Shown piece after piece: positions 33,521 through 44,489 of a stretch of 64,000 nt of DNA. Within the stretch, counting starts at the first letter, position 1. Every line of letters starts with the position of its first letter. The DNA is from Grifola frondosa (lineage: Eukaryota > Basidiomycota > Agaricomycetes > Polyporales > Grifolaceae). The stretch covers positions 744,001 through 808,000 of the forward strand of contig LUGG01000019.1 in assembly GCA_001683735.1 (NCBI GenBank), in the 5' to 3' direction. The translations under genes were made by a program, and so were the position numbers. The notes under the pieces are model-generated. The model was given only the letters and a program-made list of their open reading frames with translations, was not told the DNA's origin and searched no databases.

Positions 33521-34604
33521 CTATAACCCCTGGCTCGCTTTCCACGCATTGTAATAGATCTCGAGGTGGTCGATCAGGCCAGCCTTCAGTGGCCTCCACC
33601 CGAGGAGCGTGCGTCCAAGGTACGGGCGAATCAGGGTCGAAGTTCCAATAGCCAGTTCCAACACTACGTAGGATTTCCAACATCAGTATCCTACCCATCT
33701 CGAGCGTAAATATGCGGTACGTACGGTTGCTGGGCTTAATGTACTCGTAAGGTCCCTTGGCCCCCGATACCTGAACAAGTTTCTCCAGGAGATCATCCAC
33801 GCTTTCCGTGACGTCGTTCGCGCCGTCGATAATCTGCCCGGAAATGAGTGGTGCTTTCTCCGTCGCGAGCAAGTACAACTGGGCAAGGTCGTCACAGTGC
33901 ACCACCGAATACCGTCCGCCAGGGGTCCCGTACCATGCGACCTTGCCCTCATACGCTTTCTTGAACAGCCACCCCAAAGTCGAGCCCGAGCGACCATAGA
34001 ACAGGGCCGGCCGGATAACAATCCCGTGTATCGCGGATTCGTGACAACTGCCTGCTCCTGCGCCGGCCGCCAGCTGAAGAACTCTGGGGCCGAGGCGGTG
34101 GGCGTGGTGTCAGTGACGATGTCCTTGCGGTTGTCGCCGTGGACCCAGATGCTGGATGTGTGTACGTAGATGAGCTTGGGCGCGGAAGGGGGCCGGTGCT
34201 GCTTCACTGCATCAAGCGCGGCCGAGAGGAGGAGCGCTGTGCTGGCCTTTGTGTTCACGCCGCCCATCACATCGACGACCGCGTCGACAGTCGCAATAAG
34301 TGAGACGTATGCGGCTGTGTTCTCGACCTCGGCGACGACAGGAATGACTATTGCAAATGAGCAGGACTTAGCGGGCTGCAAGCCAACTGAATGTGAAACC
34401 CTCACTTTCTTCAGCGGCGAGTAGTTTCGCCTTCTCCGCCGAGCGGGTCTGCCCATATACGATGTGTCCTGCGCGGACGAAGGCTTGTGCCACAGGCAAA
34501 CCAGCGAAACCCGAAGCACTAGAGGTGTGTGTTAGTGGATCAGTATCATCCTTCCGCTCTCTACTATGACGTGAGAATCCTCACCCGAAGACAAGAACCT
34601 TCAT
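33521..34604 (-). CDS. NAD(P)-binding extended SDR / epimerase-like protein, copy 1
   Basis: Starts MKVLVFG, spliced to ASGFAGLPVAQAFVRAGHIV, a GxxGxxG-type Rossmann start. Then GRPALFYGRSGS-type segment, GGRYSVVHCDDLAQLYLLA, GQIIDGANDVTESVDDLL and, after the last intron, GTSTLIRPYLGRTLLGWRPL to the stop at 33521. About 330 aa. The usual SDR Tyr-x-x-x-Lys is not where expected: the region after the SSIWVHG strand reads SWRPAQEQAVV, so catalysis may differ or it may bind cofactor only. One C is missing near 34032-34036 (NPR versus NPAI-G in copies 2 and 3). A TATA box lies at 34687-34693. Partnered with the divergent GST at 36043. Substrate unknown. Confidence 0.8.
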
Positions 34605-34686
34605 TAGTGCTGATAATCACTTACGTAGGTCTGGAGGTGGAAGTGTGCGAGAGATGAGACCCGCGGTCTGTGAAAGGCGGACGTGC

Positions 34687-34693
34687 TTATATA
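34687..34693 (-). promoter_or_regulatory. TATA box of SDR copy 1
   Basis: TATATAA on the minus strand, 83 bases upstream of the ATG at 34604. Copy 3 has the same box (about 42454-42460); in copy 2 the same position reads CTCATAAGC, so the box is lost. Confidence 0.6.
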
Positions 34694-36042
34694 CCCCATG
34701 CTATTATGTTGCGAGCAAGGCTGCCAGTGAGTAAGCTCGTCCACACTGTGATGTCGATGACCAACGTCTTTTCAGGGCAGCACTAATATATGACTCCCTA
34801 TGTTTTTCCCTGATTCGACATCAATGACTTTCATTACGCGACTGACGCCTACTGAAGCTGCCGTGCTTGCCGATAATCCCATTGGCCTTCGAGAGGGCGG
34901 ATTATTACTCTGCACTAACACACCCGTGTTCTGCCTCAGGTTTCTAGCTAGTGCAAGACTCAGATAAAATCGTCTACGGCACTTGCACCCTGTGTTCAAG
35001 GAATACAATCTCGCGACTTGACCTGGATTGCATTGGGATCAAGTGGGACTCGCTATTCCTGGATAAATTACGTCGCCGAGATCTACGATTCGTATAGCGA
35101 TCATGACGCAAACCTGCTGCCGCTGTTCTGGTCCGTCCCCAGCCACCCGCCAGCTATGTTTTGACCTTCGGTCGCCATTTACAGCGGTGAGTGGTAGCTA
35201 TGCCATGGGCTGATCGTTGTATCTCTGTCCTATTCTCCGCAGCGACGCGCCAAATATCTGACACTAAAAAGCGGTCATCTAGTCCCAGGTGGTCCGAATG
35301 CCTATCGCAGGTTCGCGATTAACGCTCGTCTGCGTCCGCATGTCTCGCCGAGCTGATGCATTTCAATTCAAGAGGTGCTGGCAATTTGATCAACTTAAGT
35401 GGCGCTGCTTTGCTCGCTCAGCTCCGATTACATCATCCTTGCGAATTTGTAGTAGGCTCACTACTTCTCACAACATTAGTGTCTCTAACGTGCACAAGTA
35501 GTATGTCTGCGTAAGCGGGAAGCTTCTGCGACAGAGAACTCAACACAATTATTCCCACATCCCGGTCAGCGCAGCTGCGATATCCCCGCGCCGACCGTGT
35601 TTCGTACGCGCGGCTTCGTTATCAGCTCCTTAGACCTTGTCTTGGCGCCGCAGCTATGACATGTGTACGTCGGAGGACAAAGCGTACGCATGACGGCTGC
35701 GTATATGGTGACGCCGATGGCGCTCCGCTGGTGTGGGATGGGGTAGCGCAGAGCTTGAAGCAATGTCTGTGCCACGGACCGTCGCAATTTACAGTCCCGA
35801 ACTCATGGGTATGCACTAGGAGGCATCCGTGCAATTGATTCCGGAGCCATGCTATCGGGCAGATCGCTGTGAGTAACAGAACGTCTATCGTCAACGTTAA
35901 ATCGAGCACGGGTCAGGATAAACTTGGCTGCTTACTACACTGCGAAATATTGCGCGGTAACAGAATAGCCGAGTCATGACATTGGGATGCTTAAAACCTC
36001 ACATCGATACCAAGACAGTAAGACAAACTGTCCTTGCCCAAC
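34694..36042. other. SDR-GST intergenic region, unit 1
   Basis: No gene seen. Much of it can be followed in unit 2 (38650-40039) and partly in unit 3, so it was duplicated with the genes. It probably contains both divergent promoters. Confidence 0.6.
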
Positions 36043-36866
36043 ATGCCTGAGCCTATCATCTTCTACGACACACCGGCAACGCAGCTAAGGATCAGGCCTG
36101 GTCCCCCAACACTTGGAAAACAAGGTTAGTAATATATTGCACACTGTGACACACAAATGAAGGGCCACATACTGATCGCGTATGATATAGGTTCTCATTG
36201 AACTACAAAGGACTGCCGTACAAGACACAGTGGGTCGAGTACCCTCACATCGCAGGCCTCTGCAAGGACATAGGCGCTCCTCCGATTGGCACCTACCCGA
36301 ACGGCTCCCCTGAATATACCCTCCCCGTCATATATGATCCGAACACGAAGACCGCCGTCTCCGAGTCGGCACTCATCGCCCGTTATCTCGACAAGACCTA
36401 TCCTGACGCCCCCACTCTCATCCCCGCAGCCACCGATGCACTCCACGCTGCCTTCCAGGAGGCAATCGAGATGACGTTCATAGTGCCACTGCTGCCTATC
36501 ATGTTACCCGCGTCGAACCACCAGTTGAACCCAGTCAGTGAGGAGTATTTCCGCCGGACGAGGGAGGCGAGGTTTGGGAAGCTAGAGGAGTGGTCGCCTC
36601 TTGGCCCGGTCCGCGATGCACACTGGAAAGCCATCGAAGCTGGGTTGCACAAAGTCACTAAGTGGCTGTCGATGGACGGAAACGAGAAGCTGTTCTTCAT
36701 GGGCGAGACGATCTCGTACGCAGATATCACACTTGCGAGTTTCCTGATTTGGATTAGGAAGGTGCTGGGGCCGGATTCGCAGGAGTGGAAGAATGTTAAG
36801 AGGTGGGATGGAGGGAGGTGGGGCAAGTTCATGGAGGCATTCGAGAAGTATGAAACGGTAGTTTAG
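36043..36866 (+). CDS. LigE-like (GSTFuA-like) glutathione transferase, copy 1, one base missing
   Basis: Two exons, 36043-36124 and 36191-36866 (GT-AG). N-terminal thioredoxin fold: MPEPIIFYD, SPNTWKTRFSLNYKG, YTLPVIYD with the cis-Pro, and VSESALIARYLDKTYP for glutathione binding. Helical C-terminal half: LNPVSEEYFRRTREARFGKL, KLFFMGETISYADI. Length and motifs fit the fungal class related to bacterial LigE etherases, which bind wood phenolics in white-rot fungi. The exons total 758 nt, one short of a codon multiple. At 36073-36074 the sequence ACACCGG has CC where copy 3 has CCC, so the frame breaks at codon 11. The rest is fully open and conserved. Confidence 0.85.
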
Positions 36867-37477
36867 GTCGATGGATGAAGGTTCGATCAAGGTATCCACT
36901 CATCGTTATGGTCGTCCATGCCTGTGTAAGCTCCTCCTGTTTCAGATTTCTCAGTTGCGATAGATTTGAGGTCCCAAATGGCATATGTGTATGAAACGAG
37001 CGTACCAAAATTTGTGCAGTAAATTCAGCGCGCATCTCCGAAAGGCTGCATCATGGAACCTTCGTGTCACAGAAGTGTTGTCACACTTCGAGGATTCGAA
37101 CCTTTCAACTTTTTGATGCGGTTTCAACCATATGGAGGATATCTATACGCTTCGAATTCGATGTTGCACGTAGATTGACATTCAAATTTCAATGTCGGCA
37201 TGGATGCAATACTCTGAAAGTCTCACGTGTGAGTTCAAACGAGATTGTCTTGACTTTCATCCGCTATAACTCGGGAAACATTATTACTCATTATGAAATC
37301 CCGTCTGGACAGGATTCTTGAATTTCCGTTGTGCGGGCTTGGGATAGAGTTCTTATGCCGGTACTTTGTTGTCTATGAGCTTGCTAGTGCTGGATAGCTT
37401 GAATTCATGCATGAACCACTGTTGTCGGGAATCAATCGTACAAATACAGAAGTGACACAGGTATGTACTCTTCCAAC
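36867..37477. other. intergenic, junction of units 1 and 2
   Basis: 3' flanks of GST copy 1 and SDR copy 2. It contains the likely recombination junction of the tandem duplication; a stretch near 37330-37390 resembles sequence near 33360-33420 and 41140-41210. Confidence 0.55.
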
Positions 37478-38567
37478 CTATAGCCCCTGGCCCACTTTCC
37501 ACGCATTATAGTAGATCTCGAGGTGGTCAATTAGTCCACCCTTCAATGGCCTCCAGCCGAGGAGCGTGCGTCCAAGGTAGGGGCGAATCAGAGTCGAAGT
37601 TCCAATAGCCACCTCAAACGCTGCGCGGGATTTCAAACATCAGTATCAAAGCCATCTCGAGTCCAAATTTATAGTACATACGATTACTGGGCTTGATATA
37701 CTCGTAGGGCTCCTTGGCCCCCGATACCTGAACGAGCTTCTCCAGGAGGTCATCCACGCTTTCTGTGACGTCGTTCGCGCCGTCTATGATCTGTCCGGAA
37801 ATGAGTGGTGCTTTCTCGGTCGCGAGCAAGTACAACTGGGCAAGGTCGTCACAGTGCACCACCGAATAACGTCCGCCGGGTGTCCCGAACCATGCGACCT
37901 TTCCCTCGTACGCATTCTTGAACAACATCGAGAGAATCGAGCCCGAGCGTCCATAGAGCATGGCCGGCCGGATGACGATCCCGTTTATCGCGGGATTCGT
38001 AACCACCGCCTGCTCCTGCGCGCCCCGCCAGCTGATGAGCTCTGGGCCGAGGCGGTGGGCGTGGTGTCAGTGATGATGTCCTTGCGGTCGTCGCCATGGA
38101 CCCAGGTGCCAGACGTGTATACGTAGACGAGCTTGGCCGCGGAAGGCGGGCGGCGCCGCTTCACTGCGTCGAGCGTGGCCGAGAGAACGAGCGCGGAGGT
38201 GGTCTTTGTGTTCACGCCGCCCATCACATCGACAACCGCGTCGACAGTCGCGATAAGCGAGAGGTATGCGGCTGTGTTCTCGGTCTCTGCGACGACGGGA
38301 ATGACTGTTGGAGACAAACGTGTTTATCTAGCTGCAAACCAGTTGAGTGTGAGGTCCTCACTTTCTTCAGCGGCGAATAGTTTCGCCTTTTCTGCCGAGC
38401 GGGTCTGCCCATATACGATGTGTCCTGCGCGGACGAAAGCTTGTGCCACAGGCAAGCCGATGAAACCGGAAGCACTAGAGATGTGTGTTAGTGGATCTTA
38501 TCGTCCTTCCACCGTTCCCCTCGCCACTATGGCGTATGAATCCTCACCCCAAGATGAGGACCTTCAT
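37478..38567 (-). CDS. NAD(P)-binding extended SDR / epimerase-like protein, copy 2 (frameshift)
   Basis: Same exon layout as copy 1. It has MKVLILG, TVDAVVDVMGGVNTKTTSAL, INGIVIRPAMLYGRSGS, GGRYSVVHCDDLAQLYLLA and GTSTLIRPYLGRTLLGWRPL, and ends at TAG 37478. Near 38044-38046 one G (plus strand) is missing compared with copy 1 (TCTGGGCC versus TCTGGGGCC), so TASAPE becomes TASAQS and the frame is lost 27 codons before NPAINGIV resumes. The promoter lacks the TATATAA of copies 1 and 3. It is the likeliest pseudogene of the three SDRs, though the indel type is the same as elsewhere in the window. Confidence 0.78.
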
Positions 38568-40039
38568 TAGGGCTGGCGATCACTTGTATGGGTTTGGAGG
38601 GTGGAAGTGCGTGAGAGACGAGAGGCGCAGTCTGTGAAAGGCGTGCTTATGAGTCCCATGCTACTGCGTGCGGCTTCCCGAAGGCTGCCACTGAGTAAGC
38701 TCATTCGCACCGTATGACGTTGACTGTGGCCTTTTCGGGATTTGCACCAGGATTAGGCTGCTATGCGCATAACATCCACCACTCTCATGGGTGCCGAGCG
38801 CTGAAGCCTACTAAAGTTATATCCACCGGCGCAGGGATCCCTATTGGCCTCCAAGGTGGGCCGATTATTATTTCGTTACACTCACTCGTGTTTTCTTCAG
38901 GTTTCAAGCACGAGGCTCAGATATAAATTCTGCGATAATGGACACTGCCTTTGGATCCATTGCGATTTGCCATTCCTGGACAAATTCCGTTGCGGACGAG
39001 ATCTGCGATCGTGACCAGGGGAGTTGAGGTGCTGACTGCCGCCTCCATGGGTCGCAACCTGTCAAAACATGGCCTCGCTGGTCTAATGGTCTTCACTGGC
39101 CACTGCAAGCGGTGTTTTGACCTTCGGTTGCGTCTGCAGCAGTGAATGCTAGCTATGCCATGGGCCCATCGTTGTAAATCATCTCTCTCCAGATTCCCCG
39201 CAGGATGCGCCAAATCCGGCACAAAATTCCCACTGCGGCTCGGTCTACGCAGCTTCGCGATGAACGAGCATGAATGGTGTGCGTCCACATCTTTATGTGT
39301 ATCACAGTTTGTCACGCCGAGCTAATGCATTTCAATTCAATAGGAACATTAGAACCATAATACTCAGAATAAGAGGTGCGGGCAATTTGATCAACTTAAC
39401 ATTTGAGGAGTGGCACCGCTTTGCTCGCTCGGTTCCGATTGGATTCTCCTCGCGAATTTGTAGTAGGCACACTACTTGTCACAACATTAATTTGTCTAAT
39501 GTGCACAAGTAGTATGTCTGCTATATATAAGCGATGGCAGCTTCTGTGACACAGAAATCAACACTATCCCGGACAGCGCGGCTGCGACATCCCTGCGCTG
39601 ACCGCGTTTCATACACCCGGCTTCGTTACCAGCTCCCTAGACCCTGTCTTGCCGCCGCAGTTATGACATGTGTATGTCGGAGGAGGAAGCCTACGCATGA
39701 CGACTGCGTATATGGTGGCGCTGATCGCGTTCCGCTGGGTGTTTGTGGGATGGAGTAGTCCGGAACTTGAAACAATGTTCGTGCCACGGACCGTTGCAAT
39801 TTACAGTCCCGTAATATGCATCGGTGCAATCGATTCCAGAGCCATATGCTATCGGGGCAGATCGCTCCGAGTCACAGAACGTTTATCGTCAACGTTAAAT
39901 CGAGCACGAGTCATGGGATGAACTTGAGCTGCTTACTACACTGCGGGATACTGCGCGGAATAGCCGAGTCATGAGAGTGGGATGCATATAAGCTTTGCAT
40001 CGACACCAAGACAGCAAGACAAATTGTCCTTGCCCCAAC
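38568..40039. other. SDR-GST intergenic region, unit 2
   Basis: Duplicate of the unit 1 intergenic DNA with many substitutions and small indels. No gene seen. A TATA-like ATATAAGC at about 39987-39994 lies some 50 bases before the GST ATG and is not present in unit 1. Confidence 0.55.
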
Positions 40040-40857
40040 ATGCCTGAGCCTATCATCTTCTACGACATACCTGGCAATGCAGCTAAGGATCAGGCCTGGT
40101 CCCCCAACACTTGGAAAACAAGGCTAGTAATATATTCCACACTACACAAATCGAGGGCCACTTACCGATCGCGTCTGATATAGGTTCTCATTGAACTACA
40201 AAGGACTGCCGTACAAGACACAATGGGTCGAGTACCCCCACATCGCAGGCCTCTGCAAAGAGATCGGCGCCCCTCCGACTGACACCTACCCGGACGGCTC
40301 CCCCGCATATACCCTCCCCGCATATACGACCCGAACACGAAGACCGGCCGTGTCCGAGTCGGCACTCATCGCCCGTTATCTCGACAAGACCTACCCCGAC
40401 ACCCCGACACTCATCCCCACAGCCACCGATGCGCTCCACGCCGCCTTCCAGACGGCACTCTCAACAACGTTCACGTCGACACTAATGCCTATCACGCTAC
40501 CTGCGACGAACCAGCAGTTGAACCCGGTCAGCGAGGAGTATTTCCGCCGGACGAGGGAGGCGAAGTTCGGGAAGCTGGAGGAGTGGTCGCCTCCCGGCCC
40601 GGTCCGTGAGGCGCACTGGAAGGCCATCGAAGCTGGGTTGCACAAAGTCACGAAGTGGCTGTCGATGGACGGAAAGGAGAAGCTGTTCTTCATGGGCGAG
40701 ACGATCTCGATGCAGATATCACATTGCTGGTTGGCTGATTTGGATCAAGAAGGTACTGGGGTCGGATTCGCAGGAGTGGAAGAATGTTAAGAGGTGGGGT
40801 GGAGGGAGGTGGGGCAAGTTCATGGAGGCATTTGAGAAGTATGAAACGGTAGTCTAG
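40040..40857 (+). CDS. LigE-like (GSTFuA-like) glutathione transferase, copy 2, four indels
   Basis: Exons 40040-40122 and 40184-40857, joined by an intron whose donor reads AG|GCTAGT (GC-AG). Comparison with copies 1 and 3 shows four indels. A T is missing after 40320 and an extra G lies near 40346; this pair replaces VIYDPNTKT by AYTTRTRRP and then restores frame. A T is missing at 40709/40710 (TCGTATG to TCGATG) and a C at 40723/40724 (CACACTTG to CACATTG), which brings an early stop at 40790. The C-terminal end GGRWGKFMEAFEKYETVV remains in another frame to 40857. The exons total 757 nt, two short of copy 3. The first indel pair alters the strand after the cis-Pro, so even a repaired C-terminus might be inactive. 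Confidence 0.82.
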
Positions 40858-41287
40858 ATTGGTGGATGGAGGTTCGGTTATAAAGGTATCCACTCATCGT
40901 TATGGTCGTCCATGCCTGCGTAATTAAGCTTCTCCTGTTTCTCAGTCTTTCAACATCTTGATGTGGTTTCAGCGTTCAGTACTTAGTACTGTTGGTAATG
41001 GCAGGCGGCGCTGTGAAACTCTAACGAGATTGTCTTGATTTATACATACTTATACCAAATCGGGCGATTGAGCTGAAGGCTGAAGCGCTCACAAGTGCTT
41101 ATTATGAAATCCTGTCTAGATACGCTTCTTGAATTTCTGTTGTGCAGGCTTGTATTAGGACTCTTATACTGTTACATTGTTATTTATGAGCTTGCCAGTG
41201 CAGCAAAGCTCTGAACGCATACATGACCAATGGTATCAAGAACCAATCGCAGAAATACAAAGTGACACAGGCATGTACTCTTACAGC
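40858..41287. other. intergenic, junction of units 2 and 3
   Basis: 3' flanks of GST copy 2 and SDR copy 3; nothing else recognised. Confidence 0.5.
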
Positions 41288-42367
41288 CTACAGTCCCTGG
41301 CTCGCTTTCCAAGCATTGTAATAGATCTCGAGATGGTCAATTAGCCCAGCTTTCAATGGCCTCCAACCGAGGAGCGTGCGTCCAAGGTATGGGCGAATCA
41401 GAGTCGAAGTTCCAATAGCCACCTCAAACGCTGCGCGGGATTTCAAGCATCAGTACCAAAGCCACCTCAAGTACAAATTTGCAGTACGTACGATTGCTGG
41501 GCTTGATGTACTCGTAGGGTCCCTTGGCCCCCGATACCTGAACGAGCTTCTCCAGGAGGTCGTCCACGCTTTCCGTGACGTCGTTCGCGCCGTCGATGAT
41601 CTGCCCGGAAATGAGTGGTGCTTTCTCCGTCGCAAGCAAGTACAATTCGGCAAGGTCGTCACAGTGCACCACCGAATAACGTCCGCCGGGTGTCCCGGGC
41701 CATGCGACCTTCCCCTCGTACGCATTTTTGAACAATATCGAGAGGATCGAGCCCGAGCGGCCATAGAGCATGGCCGGCCGGATGACGATCCCGTTTATCG
41801 CGGGATTGGTGACGACCGCCTGCTCCTGCGCTCCCGCCAGCTTATCAGGTCTGGGGAAGCGCCGAGAGGCGTTGTGTCGGTGATGATGTCCTTGCGGTTG
41901 TCACCGTGGACCCAGATGCCGGACGTGTATACGTAGGCGAGCTTGGGAGCGGAAGGGGAGCGGTGCTGCTTCACTGCATCGAGCGTGGCCGAGAGGACGA
42001 GCGCGGAAGTGGCCTGTATGTTCATGCCGCCGACCACATCGACGACCGCATCGAGGGTCGCGACAAGCGGGAGGTATGCGGCTGTGTTCTCGACCTCGGC
42101 GACGACAGGAATGACTATTGCAAATGAGCAGGACTTAGCGGGCTGCGAGCCAACTGAATGTGGGATCCTCACTTTCTTCAGCGGCGAGTTGTTTCGCCTT
42201 CTCTGCCGAGCGGGTCTGCCCGTATACGATGTGTCCTGCGCGGACGAAGGCTTGTGCCACGGGCAAACCAATGAAACCGGAAGCACTATGTGTGTTGGTG
42301 GATCAGTATCGTCCTTCCGCTTGCTACTGAGGCATACGAATCCTCACCCTAAGACGAGAACCTTCAT
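41288..42367 (-). CDS. NAD(P)-binding extended SDR / epimerase-like protein, copy 3 (frameshift)
   Basis: Same layout as copies 1 and 2. The plus strand near 41833-41835 shows CTCCCGCC where one more C would keep SWR-AQEQAVV in frame (copy 2 has CGCCCCGCC at this site). As read, the frame shifts there and stops after IPR. All other segments (INGIVIRPAMLYGRSGS, GGRYSVVHCDDLAELYLLA, GTSTLIRPYLGRTLLGWRPL) are intact. The TATATAA box before the start is kept. Each of the three copies thus has a different one-base loss within about 80 bases of each other. Confidence 0.78.
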
Positions 42368-42546
42368 TAGTGCTGGAAATCACTTGCGTACGTCTGGACG
42401 GCGGAAGTGTGTGAGATGTGTGAGACAAAGCACAGTCTGCGAAGGACGGTGCTTATATACCCCATGCGGCATTATAAGGATCTCCTAGTCGTACTTAAGC
42501 CGATGGCAGTTGTTTCCCAACACCACGGCAATGAGCAAGCTGAGTC

Positions 42547-42741
42547 GAGCTTACTCACTGGCAACAAGGGCTGAAGCCGGTCAGATTGATGGTCCTCCGG
42601 CATGATTGTGTACGCTGCGTGTGCGCGATTGCCAAGAGGGACACCCGACATATCCAAAACATACTTATGCATGCAGCTTACGTAATCATGCCGGAGGACC
42701 AATCTGACCGGCTTCAGCCCTTGTTGCCAGTGAGTAAGCTC
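42547..42741. repeat. inverted duplication (61/58-nt arms, 76-nt spacer)
   Basis: Arm 42547-42607 (starting GAGCTTACTCACTGGCAAC) is the exact reverse complement of 42684-42741 except for three extra bases in the left arm. A further partial copy (GAGCTTACTCACT) starts at 42743, making a second small palindrome with the right arm. It can form a long hairpin. The corresponding sequence in units 1 and 2 (about 34720-34745 and 38690-38705) is single. Confidence 0.85.
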
Positions 42742-42760
42742 CGAGCTTACTCACTTTCGC

Positions 42761-43666
42761 ACTGTATGACGTTGAACATTAATTTAAGGAGTCGCACTAA
42801 GCTACATATGCCTTAAGTCCTATGCCCCTGATACAATTCCCATGTCCACGGATAACCCCTTGGCACTGGCCTCCGAGGTGGGCGGACATTATTTCGTATC
42901 AACACTCACTCGAGTCTTGCTCAGGTCTCCGTCATAGAATTTTCTACGGCGATTGCACCTTGCATTCAAATAGGATGTCGCGAGTTGAGGACAACATGGA
43001 CCGCACAGCACTAGGTATATTGAGCTCCATTAGGATTTTCCATTCCTGGATAAATTCCGTCGCCGATGAGTGACTACTATCTCGGAGTAGTGGTGGTGGG
43101 TCGCAACGTTAGCTCGCTGGTCTCACGGCAGGCGCGGGAGGGTACGCGGAGAGAAAACATGGGATGATATATGCCACGCATATTGTCACCTGTCGGAACA
43201 AATATGCGGTGTTTTATTTGCGCATGCTGATTGTCTTAATATTAAGTTGTTAGCGCATATTCCGTCTGTTGTTTTCCGAATTCGCAACACCTATATGATT
43301 GCATTTCAGCAGAAAAGCGGAGCTTCCTTATCCTCTTCCCACTGTTGGGGGCGTTCCGCTGATGTTCGTGGGATGGGGTACAGCTGCAGAGCTTGAAGCA
43401 ATATCTATGTCATGGACCGTCACATTTTGCAACTCATTTGTGCTTCGGTGCAATTGATTCCAGAGCCATGCTATCGGGCAAATCGCTCTGAGTCACAAAA
43501 TGTTTATCGTCAACAATAATCCGAGTATAGGTCATGGGGTGAACTTGAGTGGCTTACTACGCTGGAAATAGATACTACACGGTAACACGAATAGCCGCAC
43601 GAGAATGGAATGCATATTTTGAAGCCTCACATCGATATCAAGACAGCAAGATAGGGCGTCCTTCCC
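42761..43666. other. SDR-GST intergenic region, unit 3
   Basis: Shares only patches with units 1 and 2 (for example the stretch before the GST start from about 43380). No gene seen. Confidence 0.5.
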
Positions 43667-44489
43667 ATGCCCGAGCCCATCATCTTCTACGACATACCCG
43701 GCAACGCAGCCAAAGATCAGGCCTGGTCCCCCAACACTTGGAAAACAAGGCAAGCAATATTCCGCACTACGACGCACAAACCGATGACCACTTCCCGATT
43801 GCGTCTGATATAGGTTCTCATTGAATTACAAAGGACTGCCGTACAAGACACACTGGGTCGAGTACCCCCACATCGCAGGCCTCTGCAAGGACATCGGCGC
43901 CTCTCCGACTCGCACCTTCCCGAACGGTTCCCCTCAATACACCCTACCTGTCATATACGACCCGAACACGAAGACTGTCGTCTCCGAGTCGGCACTCATC
44001 GCCCGTTATCTCGACAAGACCTATCCCGACACCCCCACGCTCATCCCCGCAGCTACCGATGCGCTCCACGCCGCCTTCCAGGAGGCGATCGGGACGACGA
44101 TCACGGAGCCACTGATGCCCATTATGCTTCCCGCAGTGAACCTCCAGCTGAACCCAGTCAGCGAGGAGTATTTCCGCCGAACGAGGGAGGCGAGGTTCGG
44201 GAAGCTGGAGGAGTGGTCGCCTCCCGGCCCAGTGCGTGAGGCGCACTGGAAGGCCATCGAAGCTGGATTGCACAAAGTCACGAAGTGGCTGTCGATGGAC
44301 GGAAACGAGAAGCTGTTCTTCATGGGCGAGACGATCTCGTATGCAGATATCACACTTGGTGCTTCGCTGGTTGCGCTTAAGAGAGTGCTGGGGCCGGATT
44401 CGCAGGAGTGGAAGAATGTTAAGACGTGGGATGGAGGGAGATGGGGTAAGTTCATGGAGGTATTCGAAAAGTACGAAACGGTAGTTTAG
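43667..44489 (+). CDS. LigE-like (GSTFuA-like) glutathione transferase, copy 3 (intact)
   Basis: Exons 43667-43749 and 43814-44489 give 252 aa with no break. The intron donor is AG|GCAAGC, so a GC-AG intron. N-terminal MPEPIIFYDIPGNAAKDQAW with SPNTWKTR, cis-Pro in YTLPVIYD, glutathione-binding VSESALIARYLDKTYP, C-terminal YFRRTREARFGKLEEW and FFMGETISYADITL. Family: cytosolic fungal glutathione transferases related to LigE-type etherases (GSTFuA), which in wood-decay species conjugate or bind plant phenolics. Bacterial LigE/F cleave lignin beta-aryl ethers next to SDR alcohol dehydrogenases. That parallel with the neighbouring SDR genes is suggestive but unproven. This is probably the functional member of the triplet. 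Confidence 0.9.

Larger units (their letters stand above)
33414..36900. repeat. SDR-GST tandem unit 1
   Basis: First of three direct repeats, each with a minus-strand SDR gene and, about 1.3-1.5 kb further, a plus-strand GST gene. The coding parts are near-identical between units. The shared intergenic DNA is also recognisable, for example the stretch around 35350-35370 that recurs around 39315-39340. Confidence 0.85.
37330..40950. repeat. SDR-GST tandem unit 2
   Basis: Second direct repeat, same order and orientation as unit 1. It is the most degraded unit: the GST has four indels, the SDR has one, and the SDR TATA box is lost. Confidence 0.85.

Noticed and set aside
33683..34519. 278-codon minus-strand frame as a full SDR
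   Set aside because: It is produced by the one-base loss near 34032: the second half is in the wrong frame compared with copies 2 and 3, so the true C-terminal part is in another frame.
38990..39110. GGCCTCGCTGGTCTAATGG, tRNA A-box-like sequence in the unit 2 intergenic region
   Set aside because: No B-box, anticodon arm or acceptor stem follows at the right spacing.
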